Source: Rouxiella chamberiensis
Lineage (GTDB): Bacteria > Pseudomonadota > Gammaproteobacteria > Enterobacterales > Enterobacteriaceae
Direction: 5' to 3'
Assembly (NCBI RefSeq): GCF_026967475.1
Contig: NZ_CP114058.1
Coordinates: 4,092,001-4,156,000, forward strand
Length of the DNA: 64,000 nt
Part shown: in pieces, positions 32,070 through 41,700 of the stretch
Position numbering within the stretch: the stretch's first letter is position 1
How the letters are laid out: every line of letters begins with the position of its first letter
Made by a program: the position numbers and the translations under genes
Notes under the pieces: generated by a model
What the model was told of the DNA's origin: nothing
What the model saw: the letters and a program-made list of their open reading frames with translations, nothing else
Databases searched by the model: none

Positions 32070-33098
32070 TTACGACTGCGTAAGCCGCAGATCCAGCGGC
32101 GTCTTGCTTGGCTCGCCGCCGATTTCGCGGGCAAGCGTCGGCACCAGATAACCCGAAACCAGACTCAGCAATGCCTTGATCAGGGCGCGCGCTTCGTCAT
32201 CGTTGACCATGAAGTGCGCCGCGCCCTGTACTTTGTCCAGCACGTGAATGTAGTAGGGCAGAATACCGGCATCGAACAGCGCATTGCTGAGCGTTGCCAG
32301 CGTCTGCGCATTGTCATTGACGCCCCGCAGCAGCACACTCTGGTTCAGCAGCGTCACACCCGCCTTTTTAAGGCGCGCCATGCTGGCTCGCAGCGCATCG
32401 TCAATCTCGTTGGCGTGGTTAATGTGCGTCACCATCAACACCTGCAATCTGGAGGCGGCAAGCCGCTGACACAAGCCCTCGGTGATGCGCGCCGGGATAA
32501 CAACGGGCAAACGACTATGAATTCTCAGGCGTTTAATGTGTGAAATCCCCTCGAGTTCGCTGATAAGCCAGTCAAGCTCGTGGTCTTTCGCCATCAACGG
32601 GTCGCCGCCGGAGAAAATTATTTCATCCAGTTCTGGCTGAGTGCGGATATACTCCAGCGCCTGAGACCAGTTATTTTTGTTGCCCTGATTTTCCTGATAG
32701 GGAAAATGGCGTCTGAAGCAGTAGCGACAGTTAACCGCACAGCCGCCTTTGACCAGCAGCAGCGCACGATTGCGGTACTTGTGCAACAAGCCCGGCACCA
32801 CGCTTTTTTGTTCATCAAGCGGGTCGGTGCCAAAGCCCGGTGCCGCGATAAACTCTTCGCGCGCGGTCAGGACCTGCAAAAGTAAAGGGTCTTGTGGATC
32901 GCCCGGCTGCATGCGTGCAACAAAAGCGCGTGGCACGCGCAACGGGAACAAACGACGGGCATCGCGGCCCTGCTGCAAATCTGCATGATCGTTAAGTGCC
33001 AGAAGAGTAAGCAGTTCGTCCGGGTCCGTAATTACATCGCCGAGTTGATACAACCAATCTTCTCTAAATGGCGTATTTAGGGTTACAATGTGTGCCAT
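32070..33098 (-). CDS. epmB: EF-P (R)-beta-lysine forming 2,3-aminomutase EpmB
   Basis: Radical-SAM lysine 2,3-aminomutase that makes (R)-beta-lysine for EF-P modification. 342 residues, intact. The CxxxCxxC cluster motif is Cys120-Cys124-Cys127 in GGCAVNCRYCFRRHFPY; FSGGDPLMAKDHEL and RIHSRLPVVIPARI follow. It is divergent from efp across only 41 bp, so the two starts share a promoter region. EpmA, which uses its product, lies 1.8 kb away in the same window. Confidence 0.96.
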   Translation of the reverse strand: MAHIVTLNTPFREDWLYQLGDVITDPDELLTLLALNDHADLQQGRDARRLFPLRVPRAFVARMQPGDPQDPLLLQVLTAREEFIAAPGFGTDPLDEQKSVVPGLLHKYRNRALLLVKGGCAVNCRYCFRRHFPYQENQGNKNNWSQALEYIRTQPELDEIIFSGGDPLMAKDHELDWLISELEGISHIKRLRIHSRLPVVIPARITEGLCQRLAASRLQVLMVTHINHANEIDDALRASMARLKKAGVTLLNQSVLLRGVNDNAQTLATLSNALFDAGILPYYIHVLDKVQGAAHFMVNDDEARALIKALLSLVSGYLVPTLAREIGGEPSKTPLDLRLTQS

Positions 33099-33139
33099 TT
33101 TTTTGGCTAAGCTACCAGTTTAAAATTTAGAGGGCCATT

Positions 33140-33706
33140 ATGGCGACTTATTCTAGCAACGATTTCCGTCCGGGTCTTAAAATCATGTTCGAGAACGAGC
33201 CTTACGCGATCGAATCCAGTGAATTTGTAAAACCGGGCAAGGGTCAGGCTTTCGCACGCGTCAAGATGCGTCGTCTGCTGACCGGTTCTCGCGTAGAGAA
33301 AACCTTCAAGTCTACCGACTCCTGTGAAGGCGCGGACGTTGTTGATACCAACATGAACTACCTGTACAACGACGGCGAGTTCTTCCACTTCATGCACCCG
33401 GAATCTTTCGAGCAGCATGGCGTTGAAGCGAAAACCGTTGCCGATGCAGCAAAATGGCTGCAAGACAACGCCGAGTGTATCGTGACTCTGTGGGACGGTC
33501 GTCCTATCGCCGTTCAGCCACCGAACTTTATCGAAGCTGAAATCACCGAGACCGATCCAGGCCTGAAAGGCGATACTGCCGGTACCGGCGGCAAGCCTGC
33601 AACCCTGTCTACCGGCGCGGTTGTCAAAGTGCCATTGTTCGTACAGATTGGCGAAGTGGTGCGTGTCGACACCCGCTCCGGCGAATACGTTTCCCGCGTT
33701 AAGTGA
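33140..33706 (+). CDS. efp: Elongation factor P
   Basis: Three-domain tRNA-shaped factor that rescues ribosomes stalled at polyproline. 188 residues, the usual length, with Lys34 in the loop KPGKGQAF, the residue that EpmA beta-lysylates. [18 protein letters not shown] and [25 protein letters not shown] mark the C-terminal OB domain. ATG 33140 has GAGGG 5-6 bases upstream. Confidence 0.98.
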   Translation: MATYSSNDFRPGLKIMFENEPYAIESSEFVKPGKGQAFARVKMRRLLTGSRVEKTFKSTDSCEGADVVDTNMNYLYNDGEFFHFMHPESFEQHGVEAKTVADAAKWLQDNAECIVTLWDGRPIAVQPPNFIEAEITETDPGLKGDTAGTGGKPATLSTGAVVKVPLFVQIGEVVRVDTRSGEYVSRVK

Positions 33707-33734
33707 TCGACCGCTTAATTCGCAGCAACGTATG

Positions 33735-33780
33735 ACGCGTAGCGCCACGGTGAGACGTTTCCGCCGTGGTGCCTACGTGT
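33735..33780 (+). terminator. Long imperfect hairpin after efp
   Basis: ACGCGTAGCGCCACGG pairs with CCGTGGTGCCTACGTGT over about 16 bp with one bulge and two G-U type pairs. It starts 29 bp after the efp stop. There is no direct T run, so it may be a terminator, an RNA 3' end or an attenuator before ecnA. Confidence 0.45.
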
Positions 33781-33809
33781 GAACTTCCGGTTTTTGGATT
33801 ACGAGTACA

Positions 33810-33938
33810 ATGTTGAACAAGATGTTGTTGATCGTGGTTTCAGTGCTGGCGTTGGCGATCCTGAGCGGTTGCAACACGGTTCACGGCTTTGGTGAAGACA
33901 TACAACACCTCGGCGGCGCTATCTCCAGAGTAGGCTGA
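33810..33938 (+). CDS. ecnA: Entericidin A lipoprotein
   Basis: 42-residue prolipoprotein: [21 protein letters not shown] is a signal with lipobox LSGC, and the mature part [20 protein letters not shown] matches entericidin A (CNTARGFGEDIKHLG...). In E. coli EcnA is described as the antidote partner of the EcnB toxin lipoprotein. The ATG at 33810 gives the usual length; an in-frame ATG at 33822 is an alternative. Ribosome site weak (ACGAG). It is followed by its own terminator, so ecnA and ecnB are separately expressed, as in E. coli. Confidence 0.88.
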   Translation: MLNKMLLIVVSVLALAILSGCNTVHGFGEDIQHLGGAISRVG

Positions 33939-33957
33939 CATCGCGTCGGCCTTTTTT
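33933..33957 (+). terminator. Terminator overlapping the ecnA stop
   Basis: GGCTGAC / GTCGGCC (one G-U pair) with loop ATCGC, then six T. The left arm contains the TGA stop codon of ecnA. It separates ecnA from ecnB. Confidence 0.75.
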
Positions 33958-34068
33958 GTGCTCGTCTTCTCTTTTTGTCCTAAATTTCTACAGCTTGCTC
34001 CCCCCTTCGCAAAGTTAACTACACTTAAGTCGTCTTACTTTACATTCTCTTATAGGAAGGATTTTTAT

Positions 34069-34203
34069 ATGCTGAAGAAAAGTATTCTTACTCTGGTTTC
34101 TGTCGTTGTACTTTCCAGCCTGCTGAGCGCCTGTAATACTACTCGCGGCGTGGGCGAAGATGTGTCGTCAGGCGGTAATGCGATTCAAAGAGCAGCCCAA
34201 TAA
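34069..34203 (+). CDS. ecnB: Entericidin B lipoprotein
   Basis: 44-residue prolipoprotein [22 protein letters not shown] (lipobox LSAC) with mature [23 protein letters not shown], matching entericidin B. In E. coli EcnB is a bacteriolytic lipoprotein induced by sigma-S under osmotic stress. GGAAGGA lies 7 bases before ATG 34069, which decides the start over the longer open frame from 33958. Confidence 0.92.
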   Translation: MLKKSILTLVSVVVLSSLLSACNTTRGVGEDVSSGGNAIQRAAQ

Positions 34204-34211
34204 CGCAGCAA

Positions 34212-34240
34212 GGGGTGACGACCTATTAAAATGTCACCCC
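34212..34240. terminator. Hairpin between convergent ecnB and blc
   Basis: Perfect 8-bp repeat GGGGTGAC / GTCACCCC with a 13-base loop, 8 bp after ecnB and 10 bp from the blc stop. The T content after it is low in both directions. Confidence 0.6.
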
Positions 34241-34249
34241 CTTTCCCCT

Positions 34250-34786
34250 CTATTGCACGGCTTTCGACTGATTAACCCAGACCAGCTTGTTGATATCGAA
34301 ACCGTAGCCCTGCGCCGTCTCCAGCAGTTGCTGCTTCACACCTTCGTCCAGTTTTGGCGCGCGTGACAAGATCCACAGATAGCTTTTGTCAGGCCCGCAA
34401 ACCAGCGCATACTGGTAATCCTTGTCGAGCACAATAACGTTGTAGCCGCCATAGAATGGCCCAAAGAAGGACACCTTAAGCGCCGCACGTGACGTCGGGC
34501 CGGTGAAATAGCCTTTGCCTTCGCTTTGCTGCCATTTGTTTTTCTGCGGATTGAAACCCCGATTGATAACCTTTACGCCGCCGTCGTCGCGCAGGCTGTA
34601 ATTGGCCGTCACCTGCTCCAGACCGCTTTCGAAGCCGTGATCAAGACGGGCAATCTCGTACCAGCTCCCAAGATAGCGATTGAGTTCAAAATTATTGACC
34701 ACTTTGACGTTGTCAGGCGGTGTAACGGCACAACCGACTGAAAGCAGTGCAGAAATAAAAACGCCCATTTTGGACAAGATACGCAT
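34250..34786 (-). CDS. blc: Outer-membrane lipocalin Blc
   Basis: Bacterial lipocalin anchored in the outer membrane; binds lysophospholipids and fatty acids. 178 residues with signal MRILSKMGVFISALLSVGC (lipid-anchored Cys), the lipocalin GxW motif in RYLGSWYEIARLDHGFE, YNVIVLDKDYQYALVCGP and the C-terminal LWILSRAPKL. ATG 34786 is preceded by AGGGAAG and is preferred over a 13-residue longer reading. Sits between ecnB and epmA as in E. coli; sugE, ampC and the frd genes found between these in E. coli are missing. Confidence 0.94.
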   Translation of the reverse strand: MRILSKMGVFISALLSVGCAVTPPDNVKVVNNFELNRYLGSWYEIARLDHGFESGLEQVTANYSLRDDGGVKVINRGFNPQKNKWQQSEGKGYFTGPTSRAALKVSFFGPFYGGYNVIVLDKDYQYALVCGPDKSYLWILSRAPKLDEGVKQQLLETAQGYGFDINKLVWVNQSKAVQ

Positions 34787-34893
34787 AGTCTTCCCTTTCT
34801 GATGTAGAAGTTTAAGTGTAGCCAACGGAAATTTGTTTGCCCGAGGGGATGCGAGTAGACTGCATGCCCTGTCTGATATCGGAGTAAGTAATC

Positions 34894-35871
34894 ATGAGCG
34901 AAACAGCAAGCTGGCAACCCAGTGCATCTATCGCCAATTTGTTGAAGCGTGCGGCAATCCTGGCTGAAATTCGACGTTTTTTCAGCGATCGCGGCGTTCT
35001 GGAGGTGGAAACACCGACCATGAGCCAGGCGACGATCACCGACATTCATCTGTTTCCTTTTGAGACGCGCTTCGTCGGGCCGGGCGCTGCCGAGGGCATG
35101 ACCCTCTACATGATGACCAGCCCGGAATACCACATGAAACGTCTGCTTGCCGCGGGCAGCGGGCCAATTTTCCAGATGGGGCGCAGCTTCCGTAACGAAG
35201 AGGCAGGGCGCTATCACAACCCTGAATTCACCATGCTCGAATGGTATCGTCCGCGTTATGACATGTATCGACTGATGAACGAGATGGATGACCTGCTGCA
35301 ACAGATCCTCGATTGCGATACCGCCGAAACGGTTTCCTATCAGCAGATCTTTATCCGCCATCTCGAGGTCGATCCTTTGTCGGCCGACAAGGCGCAGCTG
35401 CGCGAAGCGGCGGCCAAGCTGGATCTTTCCAATATTGCCGATGAAGAAGAGGATCGCGACACGCTGCTGCAACTGCTGTTTGCAATGGGCGTGGAGCCGC
35501 ACATTGGTCGCGACAAGCCGACTTTTGTTTACCATTTCCCGGCAACGCAGGCGTCGCTTGCAGAAATCAGCACCGAAGATCACCGCGTGGCCGAGCGCTT
35601 CGAGGTGTATTACAAAGGGGTAGAGCTTGCCAACGGTTTCCGTGAACTGACCGACGGTCGCGAACAGCGTCAGCGTTTCGAGCAGGATAACCGCAAACGT
35701 GCGGCCAGAGGATTACCGCAGCATCCCATCGACCAGAACCTGCTGGCGGCGCTGGAGCACGGCATGCCGGAGTGTTCGGGCGTGGCGCTGGGCGTTGACC
35801 GACTGGTGATGATTGCGCTGGGCGCTGAAAGCCTGAGTGATGTGCTGGCCTTCCCGGTCACCCGCGCCTAG
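34894..35871 (+). CDS. epmA: EF-P--(R)-beta-lysine ligase EpmA
   Basis: Paralogue of class II lysyl-tRNA synthetase lacking the anticodon domain; attaches (R)-beta-lysine to Lys34 of EF-P. 325 residues, intact. Class II motif 2 is seen in [27 protein letters not shown] and motif 3 in [22 protein letters not shown] lies 8 bases before ATG 34894. Divergent from blc. Confidence 0.96.
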   Translation: MSETASWQPSASIANLLKRAAILAEIRRFFSDRGVLEVETPTMSQATITDIHLFPFETRFVGPGAAEGMTLYMMTSPEYHMKRLLAAGSGPIFQMGRSFRNEEAGRYHNPEFTMLEWYRPRYDMYRLMNEMDDLLQQILDCDTAETVSYQQIFIRHLEVDPLSADKAQLREAAAKLDLSNIADEEEDRDTLLQLLFAMGVEPHIGRDKPTFVYHFPATQASLAEISTEDHRVAERFEVYYKGVELANGFRELTDGREQRQRFEQDNRKRAARGLPQHPIDQNLLAALEHGMPECSGVALGVDRLVMIALGAESLSDVLAFPVTRA

Positions 35872-35903
35872 GTTCTTGCCGGTTCAGGCACGCCAGACAC
35901 AAG

Positions 35904-35934
35904 AAAAGGGCTGATAACGTATCAGCCCTTTTTT
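35904..35934 (+). terminator. Terminator between epmA and the autotransporter
   Basis: Stem AAAAGGGCTGATA / TATCAGCCCTTTT with loop ACG and further T. A and T runs on both sides suit use by epmA and by the convergent autotransporter gene. Confidence 0.9.
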
Positions 35935-35968
35935 ATTGCCATTTCCGGTCTGTTCTTGCGAACCTGTT

Positions 35969-38515
35969 TTAGAAGCTGTAATTCACGCCCAGACGGACGC
36001 TGACATCGTTGCGAATATCACCGGCATGCGTGTAAACACCGGAATTCAGATTCAGATTATGAGTGACGGCAGCGTTCAGGCCCGCTCCCATTGTCATGAC
36101 TTTACGGATTTTGCCTGCATTTAGCTGATAATCGCCATTTTTGTCGGCAGAAGTTGCCTTGATAGCGGTGTTATCGTGGAATTCCTGCGTATAGCTGACG
36201 TCGGCCCAGGGCATCAGTTTAATGCTTTTCACTTCTACCTTGCCGGTAAGGCGCGTACCGATGCCCGCATAGCTCGAACCACTGTGATTTCTGGCGAATT
36301 TGACATGGCTGTTGGCAAACGCGTCAGCGGTGGCTTTATCCATGCCGAGCAAGGCATAAGGCTGTACCGAGACGGTTTGGCTCAGCAGGATGTTCACGCC
36401 CGAGCGCAACTCTGCACGCAGAACATTGCCTTTATAACCGCTGTTGAGGTGTTCCTTGAGGCCGGTGGTTGAATCGCCGACATTGTTGCTGCTGGCGGAA
36501 TAACGCAGTTGGCCGTAGCTGAGATTGGCATTGGTAAACAGGCTCCAGGTGCGATTTTGCAGCGCCTGCTGCCAACCGCCGTAAAGACTGTAGAAGTTGC
36601 CGGTCACGTGGTTGTTGAAGTCGCCGGCGATAGAGACGTGAGTCAACTTGTTCTTCACCTGGCCGATAGCCAATCCGGTCGTCACACTGCTGCCGTTGCC
36701 GAGTTTCCACGTCCAGTCAGCGCCGCTGTTCAGGCCCTGCAAGGTGCTGTGGGCGTCGGTATTGCCCTTTAAATTGGCATCCTGATAGAGATAATCGCCC
36801 CATAGACTGGCTCCTTCCCGCACGCCGTAGAACAGGTTGCCTGCGTTCAGGACATTCAGGCGATTGGCGATACTGTCGGTCACTGCCGCCGCCGAGGCTT
36901 TGGCACCGTCGAGACCCGCAATGGCACTTTTCACATCACTGGCCAGTTCGGTACGTTTCACCGACAGGATTAGCTCCTGCTGTGCCGCCGCACCTTTGGA
37001 TTTCGCCGTGGTGTCCAGCGTCGAGAGGGCAAGGCGATCGTTGTAGGCACCGCTGCGCGCGGATACCGCCTGCTGCCCGTTGCCGAAAGCCGTTTTCACC
37101 GTTGCGCCTTTCGTCATCGTCAATTGCGTCAGCGCATGATTTCCGGTCGTCGTGTCTTTGGAAAGTCGAGTGACGGTAAGGGCATTTGCGCCTGAAACCT
37201 TGGTGGCCACAAGACGATCGCTGGTGTTCATGCCGAGAACACTGTGATTCAGATGGGTAGTCACCAGGGCGCTATTGCCGTTCATGGCAATGTGCATATC
37301 TTTCGGTTCGGAGGTCACGACCTGACCCTTGTCACCGATTGAAAGGTTTTGCACGCCGCTAATCTTACCCCAGTAAGTGCTGTTATCGCCGATAACCATG
37401 TCCGTCTGGCTGCCGGTATCGGCCATGACGTCCGCATAGACGCCAGAGTTATCCGATACCGTCAGCAGGTTTTTGCCGCTGCCAAAATAGATACGGCCAT
37501 AGTAGGTGGCGTTGTGGGTAACGAAAATGCTGGCACCTTTCGCGCCCATGACCTTGATGACGCCATCTTGTTGCGAATCGCTGATATCCACCGCCGCCTT
37601 GCCCCCGGCATTGATAAAGATATCGCCGACATAGAGGCTCTTATGGGCAATAAACAGGTCGGTATCACCGGTGCTGTCCAACGTGATATCCCCTAAAACA
37701 ACGCTGTTATCCAGAGAGACATGGTTTTCCTTGGCACCGAAGGCATAAATGGCATCGTTACTGAGAGTGTAATCGGCAGACGACAAATTCAAATAAGGAT
37801 CAAGCTGTGAATTTTTTAGAGCAATGCTGTTAATGGCATTGCCATGTAGATTAATCGTGCCGTTGGTCAATAAACTGTCATCGAGAAGGATATTTTTATT
37901 ACCGGTGCCGCTGGCATCAATACTGCCGTTGATAATACTTTTATGGGTGGCGGAGACGATTAATTCGCCGTTATCTTCAGGGTCCTGCCAAATAGCGGAC
38001 CCCTGCATATAATCTTTATTCTTGACGACCGCATTGACGGGTTTGTCATCGTATTTCAGGCCATTCTGCTGGCCGTTTAACATGGCGTTATCGAGCACCA
38101 CGGTAATATCGGTTTTTTTACCTCTGTCGCCGGCTTCAATCATATCTGTTTTACTGCCCGGCAATAAATAGACGCTGGCAGCGCCTCCGGTGCTCAGGTT
38201 GATATAGTGATCCCCAAGCTGTGTACCGGCAACGATCAGCTCCTGCCTGTCGTTGGCATCTCGGGTCGGGCCTGAAAAATAGACATTATGATTGGCTGCT
38301 GCATGGGCAACCACGGCGGCGTTGCCGTTAAGATGCGCCATATTCCAGTTTTCGTTGCGGTTATTGGCACTGTTATTTAAGGTCAGATCGCTAACCTGTC
38401 TGGAAATATCCTTGACGACCGGGGTTGCCGCAGAAGCCTGGCCTGCCGCCATGAATGACGACGTTGCCAGCAAAATACATCGGGTCAGAGTTGAAAGACG
38501 CATACCGTTGTGCAT
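35969..38515 (-). CDS. Autotransporter (type Va secretion) outer-membrane protein
   Basis: 848 residues: signal peptide MHNGMRLSTLTRCILLATSSFMAAGQASA, a passenger of about 540 residues with repeated turns such as LDNSVVLGDITL, HKSLYVGDIFI, HNATYYGRIYF and DNSTYWGKISG that suggest a beta-helix, and a C-terminal barrel of about 270 residues from NLFYGVREGASLWGDYLYQ to the terminal aromatic VNYSF recognised by the BAM machinery. Likely an adhesin or surface protein; no protease motif (GDSGS) is seen, and the exact function cannot be named. ATG 38515 is preferred because AAGGA is 6 bases upstream. The signal and passenger start are more AT-rich than the neighbours. It occupies the place of yjeM-yjeN-yjeO in E. 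coli, so it is an inserted accessory gene. Confidence 0.88.
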   Translation of the reverse strand: MHNGMRLSTLTRCILLATSSFMAAGQASAATPVVKDISRQVSDLTLNNSANNRNENWNMAHLNGNAAVVAHAAANHNVYFSGPTRDANDRQELIVAGTQLGDHYINLSTGGAASVYLLPGSKTDMIEAGDRGKKTDITVVLDNAMLNGQQNGLKYDDKPVNAVVKNKDYMQGSAIWQDPEDNGELIVSATHKSIINGSIDASGTGNKNILLDDSLLTNGTINLHGNAINSIALKNSQLDPYLNLSSADYTLSNDAIYAFGAKENHVSLDNSVVLGDITLDSTGDTDLFIAHKSLYVGDIFINAGGKAAVDISDSQQDGVIKVMGAKGASIFVTHNATYYGRIYFGSGKNLLTVSDNSGVYADVMADTGSQTDMVIGDNSTYWGKISGVQNLSIGDKGQVVTSEPKDMHIAMNGNSALVTTHLNHSVLGMNTSDRLVATKVSGANALTVTRLSKDTTTGNHALTQLTMTKGATVKTAFGNGQQAVSARSGAYNDRLALSTLDTTAKSKGAAAQQELILSVKRTELASDVKSAIAGLDGAKASAAAVTDSIANRLNVLNAGNLFYGVREGASLWGDYLYQDANLKGNTDAHSTLQGLNSGADWTWKLGNGSSVTTGLAIGQVKNKLTHVSIAGDFNNHVTGNFYSLYGGWQQALQNRTWSLFTNANLSYGQLRYSASSNNVGDSTTGLKEHLNSGYKGNVLRAELRSGVNILLSQTVSVQPYALLGMDKATADAFANSHVKFARNHSGSSYAGIGTRLTGKVEVKSIKLMPWADVSYTQEFHDNTAIKATSADKNGDYQLNAGKIRKVMTMGAGLNAAVTHNLNLNSGVYTHAGDIRNDVSVRLGVNYSF

Positions 38516-38729
38516 TTATAATCCTTGAAATTTTAGCCTGATATTTCGTAATGCCAACTGACAAGTTCGCAAAACTGGAGAGTATTAACTCGGATTTGAT
38601 GCGGCTATTTTCGAGGATATTTAATGACAGGGATATCGTACTAGTAAGGAAAGAGACAAGGGGGTTTAGGGGATATTTAACCGGTAATTATATTTTAATT
38701 AATATATTGCCGAGGTCGGGCTAAAACGA
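38516..38729. other. AT-rich promoter region of the autotransporter
   Basis: About 215 bp of AT-rich sequence without a gene, upstream of the minus-strand autotransporter. No regulator site could be assigned. Confidence 0.4.
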
Positions 38730-38763
38730 CTTTCCCCGGCCGACATTCATCAGCCGGGGAAAG
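38730..38763 (-). terminator. Terminator after mscM
   Basis: Perfect 11-bp stem CTTTCCCCGGC / GCCGGGGAAAG with a 12-base loop, 13 bp beyond the mscM stop; on the minus strand followed by TCGTTTTAG. Confidence 0.75.
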
Positions 38764-38775
38764 CGAGGCGGGCAG

Positions 38776-41700
38776 TTAGAGATCGCCCGTGTTTCGTGGA
38801 CCGCCGCTGCTCAGGGTTGCGCTATTGCCGTTTTGCGCGCGGTTCATGGTTTCCATCCGCACCTGGAAAGGCGGGAACGGCAGGGTGATGCCATGCTCGC
38901 GGAATCCGGCCAGAATCAGCTGGTGGATTTCATGGCGCAGCGGCATACGATGTGCCATTTCCGCCGCATGCATACGCAGCTCGAAAATCTGGATCCCCTG
39001 CTGTAAATCGACCAGATAGGCTTCCGGCGCGGGCGTATCGAGCACCAGTGAACACTTGCGTGCCGCCTGCGTCAGGATAGACGTCACCTCTTCGCTGTTG
39101 GCATCGATAGGGGCCGGAACACTCAACACCACGCGCGTTACCGAGTCTGACAGCGACCAGTTGATGAACTGCTCGGTGATAAAGGCCTTGTTCGGCACGA
39201 TAATCTCTTTGCGGTCCCAGTCGACAATCGTTGTGGCACGGGTATTGATTTTGGTCACACTGCCCGTGAGATTGCGGATGGTCACCGTGTCGCCGATACG
39301 GATAGGCTTTTCAAACAGGATCATCAGGCCCGAGATAAAGTTGGCGAAGATCTCCTGCAACCCGAAGCCCAGTCCGACGCCCATTGCCGCGACCAGCCAC
39401 TGTAGCTTGCCCCATTCTATCCCGAGCATCGAGAAGCCCGTCAGGCCGCCTATCAGCAGCACCGCGTATTTGGTGATAGTCAGCGCGGCGTAACCGGTGC
39501 CCGGGGTCAAGTCCAGATGCTGAAGCAACGCAAGTTCCAGCAGGGCAGGCAGGTTACGCACCAGTTGCGTGGTAATAATCAGCACCAGAATCGCGATGAG
39601 CACATGGCCGAGCGTAATCGGCTGCATGCTTTCGACGCCCTGCGTGGTAGAAGAAACATCCCACAACTTGATGTTTTCAAGGAATGAAAACGCCGAGTGA
39701 ATTTCGGACCACAGGAAGATAACCGACACCAGCGCCACCATGGCCAGCAGTGAGCGCACCAGCCGTAATGACTGCGAACTGATAACGTCGAGATCAACGA
39801 CCGGCTCTTCGATTTCCACCGCTCCTTCGTTGCTGCTCGCAAGCGTTGATTCCTCTTCACCGCGCACGCGCTGCGAAATAATCTCGGCGCGACGCTGCTT
39901 GGCACGTTCGAAGGCAATCTTGCGCCGCTGAATCAGCATCCAGCGGCGGATAATGTGATACACCACCAGCAGCAGGAACCAGATAGCCAGCGAGGTTTCC
40001 AGACGCGCCAGCAGCGCCTGCGAGGTGGCCAGATACCCGAGCATCGAGGCAAACGCGGCAATCAGCGGCGCGCTCAGCATCATCCACCACAGCGTGCTGT
40101 TCAGCATGTTCTCGCCGTTGCCCTGTTTGTCGAGATACAGCGGAATACCGGCGCGTTTAAGGCTCTGTGTCACCAGACTCAGCAGCACGCAAAGCACGAT
40201 GAAGCACAGACGCCCCAAGGTATTGGAAAACTCGCGATCGTTGAGATTATCAAAGGTAATCAGCGCCATAATCAGCGGCACGATCAGCCAGATTGACAGC
40301 TGATAGTAGCGCAGCGCGCGGGAAACACGGCGCTGCGGCCAGTTGAAATGGGTGATGAACAACCCTTTCGGGTGCGCCAGATAGTGACTTATCATAAACA
40401 GCCACAGCACCGGCAGGGTCGCGGTCACGCCGTCGCCGATGGCAACCGCAATCGGGAACGGCCATGCGCTCTGCAATCCATAGCCCAGTGCGGCCCACAG
40501 GACGGGCAGGGGCAGGGCGACCAGAATCGACCAGAATACCGTACGCGCGGTCAGCGAGAAGTGATCCTGCGTGACCTTGCCGACGCGGCTGCTGGCGCGG
40601 TCCAGAAAGTTGTAGTAATGCCGACGCGAACTGACGCTGACAATCACCAGAATCAAGGCGCCAAACAGCGGCATCAGGGTTTCTTTGCTGGTGACCATCA
40701 TGACCGAGGCCTTGCCGAGCTGGGAAAGCGTGTCGAGCGACAGCAGACGATTCAGGTCATGCATGGTCTGCAACGGATAGTTGAAGCTCAGCGGACTGAC
40801 ATCGGCGACCCAGAACAGATAACGGTGCGCCGCATCGGTGATGTCTTTGAGGGCATCCACCAGCTGCGTATTGGCGACTTTCAGCTTGGTCAGCTCGAGG
40901 ATCTGCGAGTCACAGCCCGAAAGCAGCGAATTCAGCAGATCGGCCTGGGTTCTCAGCTGTGCCTGTAAAATTCTTTGCTGCGCGGTGCTCAGCGGCTGGC
41001 CATCGTCCTGACGTCCCTGACGGTACTGCTGCTGTTTGCCGAGCAGGTCTTCATAGTGCAGACGCTGAACGCGTAACTGCCCCATTTCGCTGTCGAGCTG
41101 TTGCGGTTTCGGCATTTCGGGCAGTTTGGCTACCTGCGCGCGCAGGGTTTCACCCAGCAGCGGCGAGGCGTCCAGCCATTGCGCCTGTTCGCGGATAGTG
41201 CTCAGCGCCTGACGAACCTGCAGCGTTTGCGCGGCGGCCTGTCTTTGCTGCGAGGAGATGAGATCCATACGCTGCGCCTGCTGGTTCAGCGCCAGCGACA
41301 GCTCGCGGTTGGCCTGCAACTGTTCGGTAATCGATTTTGGCTGCTCGCCGCTCTGCTCGGCCAGCTGTTCGGTTTTCTCGAGTGCCGTTTCGGCCTCTTT
41401 CTGTCGCTGGCTGTTCAGGTTGTTACGCAGCGTTTGCAGCTGTTCGTCGAGACGATCGTGACGGGTCTTGTAAAGTTCGGCGCGAATGCGCGACAGTTCC
41501 TGCCGATTGCTGGCGGAAAGCTGCGCCAGTTCCAGCTCGTCGACGCGTGCCTTGCGGGCGGTAGACTCGGCTTGCAGGGCCTTGAGTTTGGCCTGCGCCA
41601 GCGCAGAGTTGTTATTGCTGAAACTTTGCAGGCGCTGATCGACATCGGCCAGCGCGTTGCGGGCTTCGGACTGCTGTTGCGGCAACTGGCTCAGGGAGTC

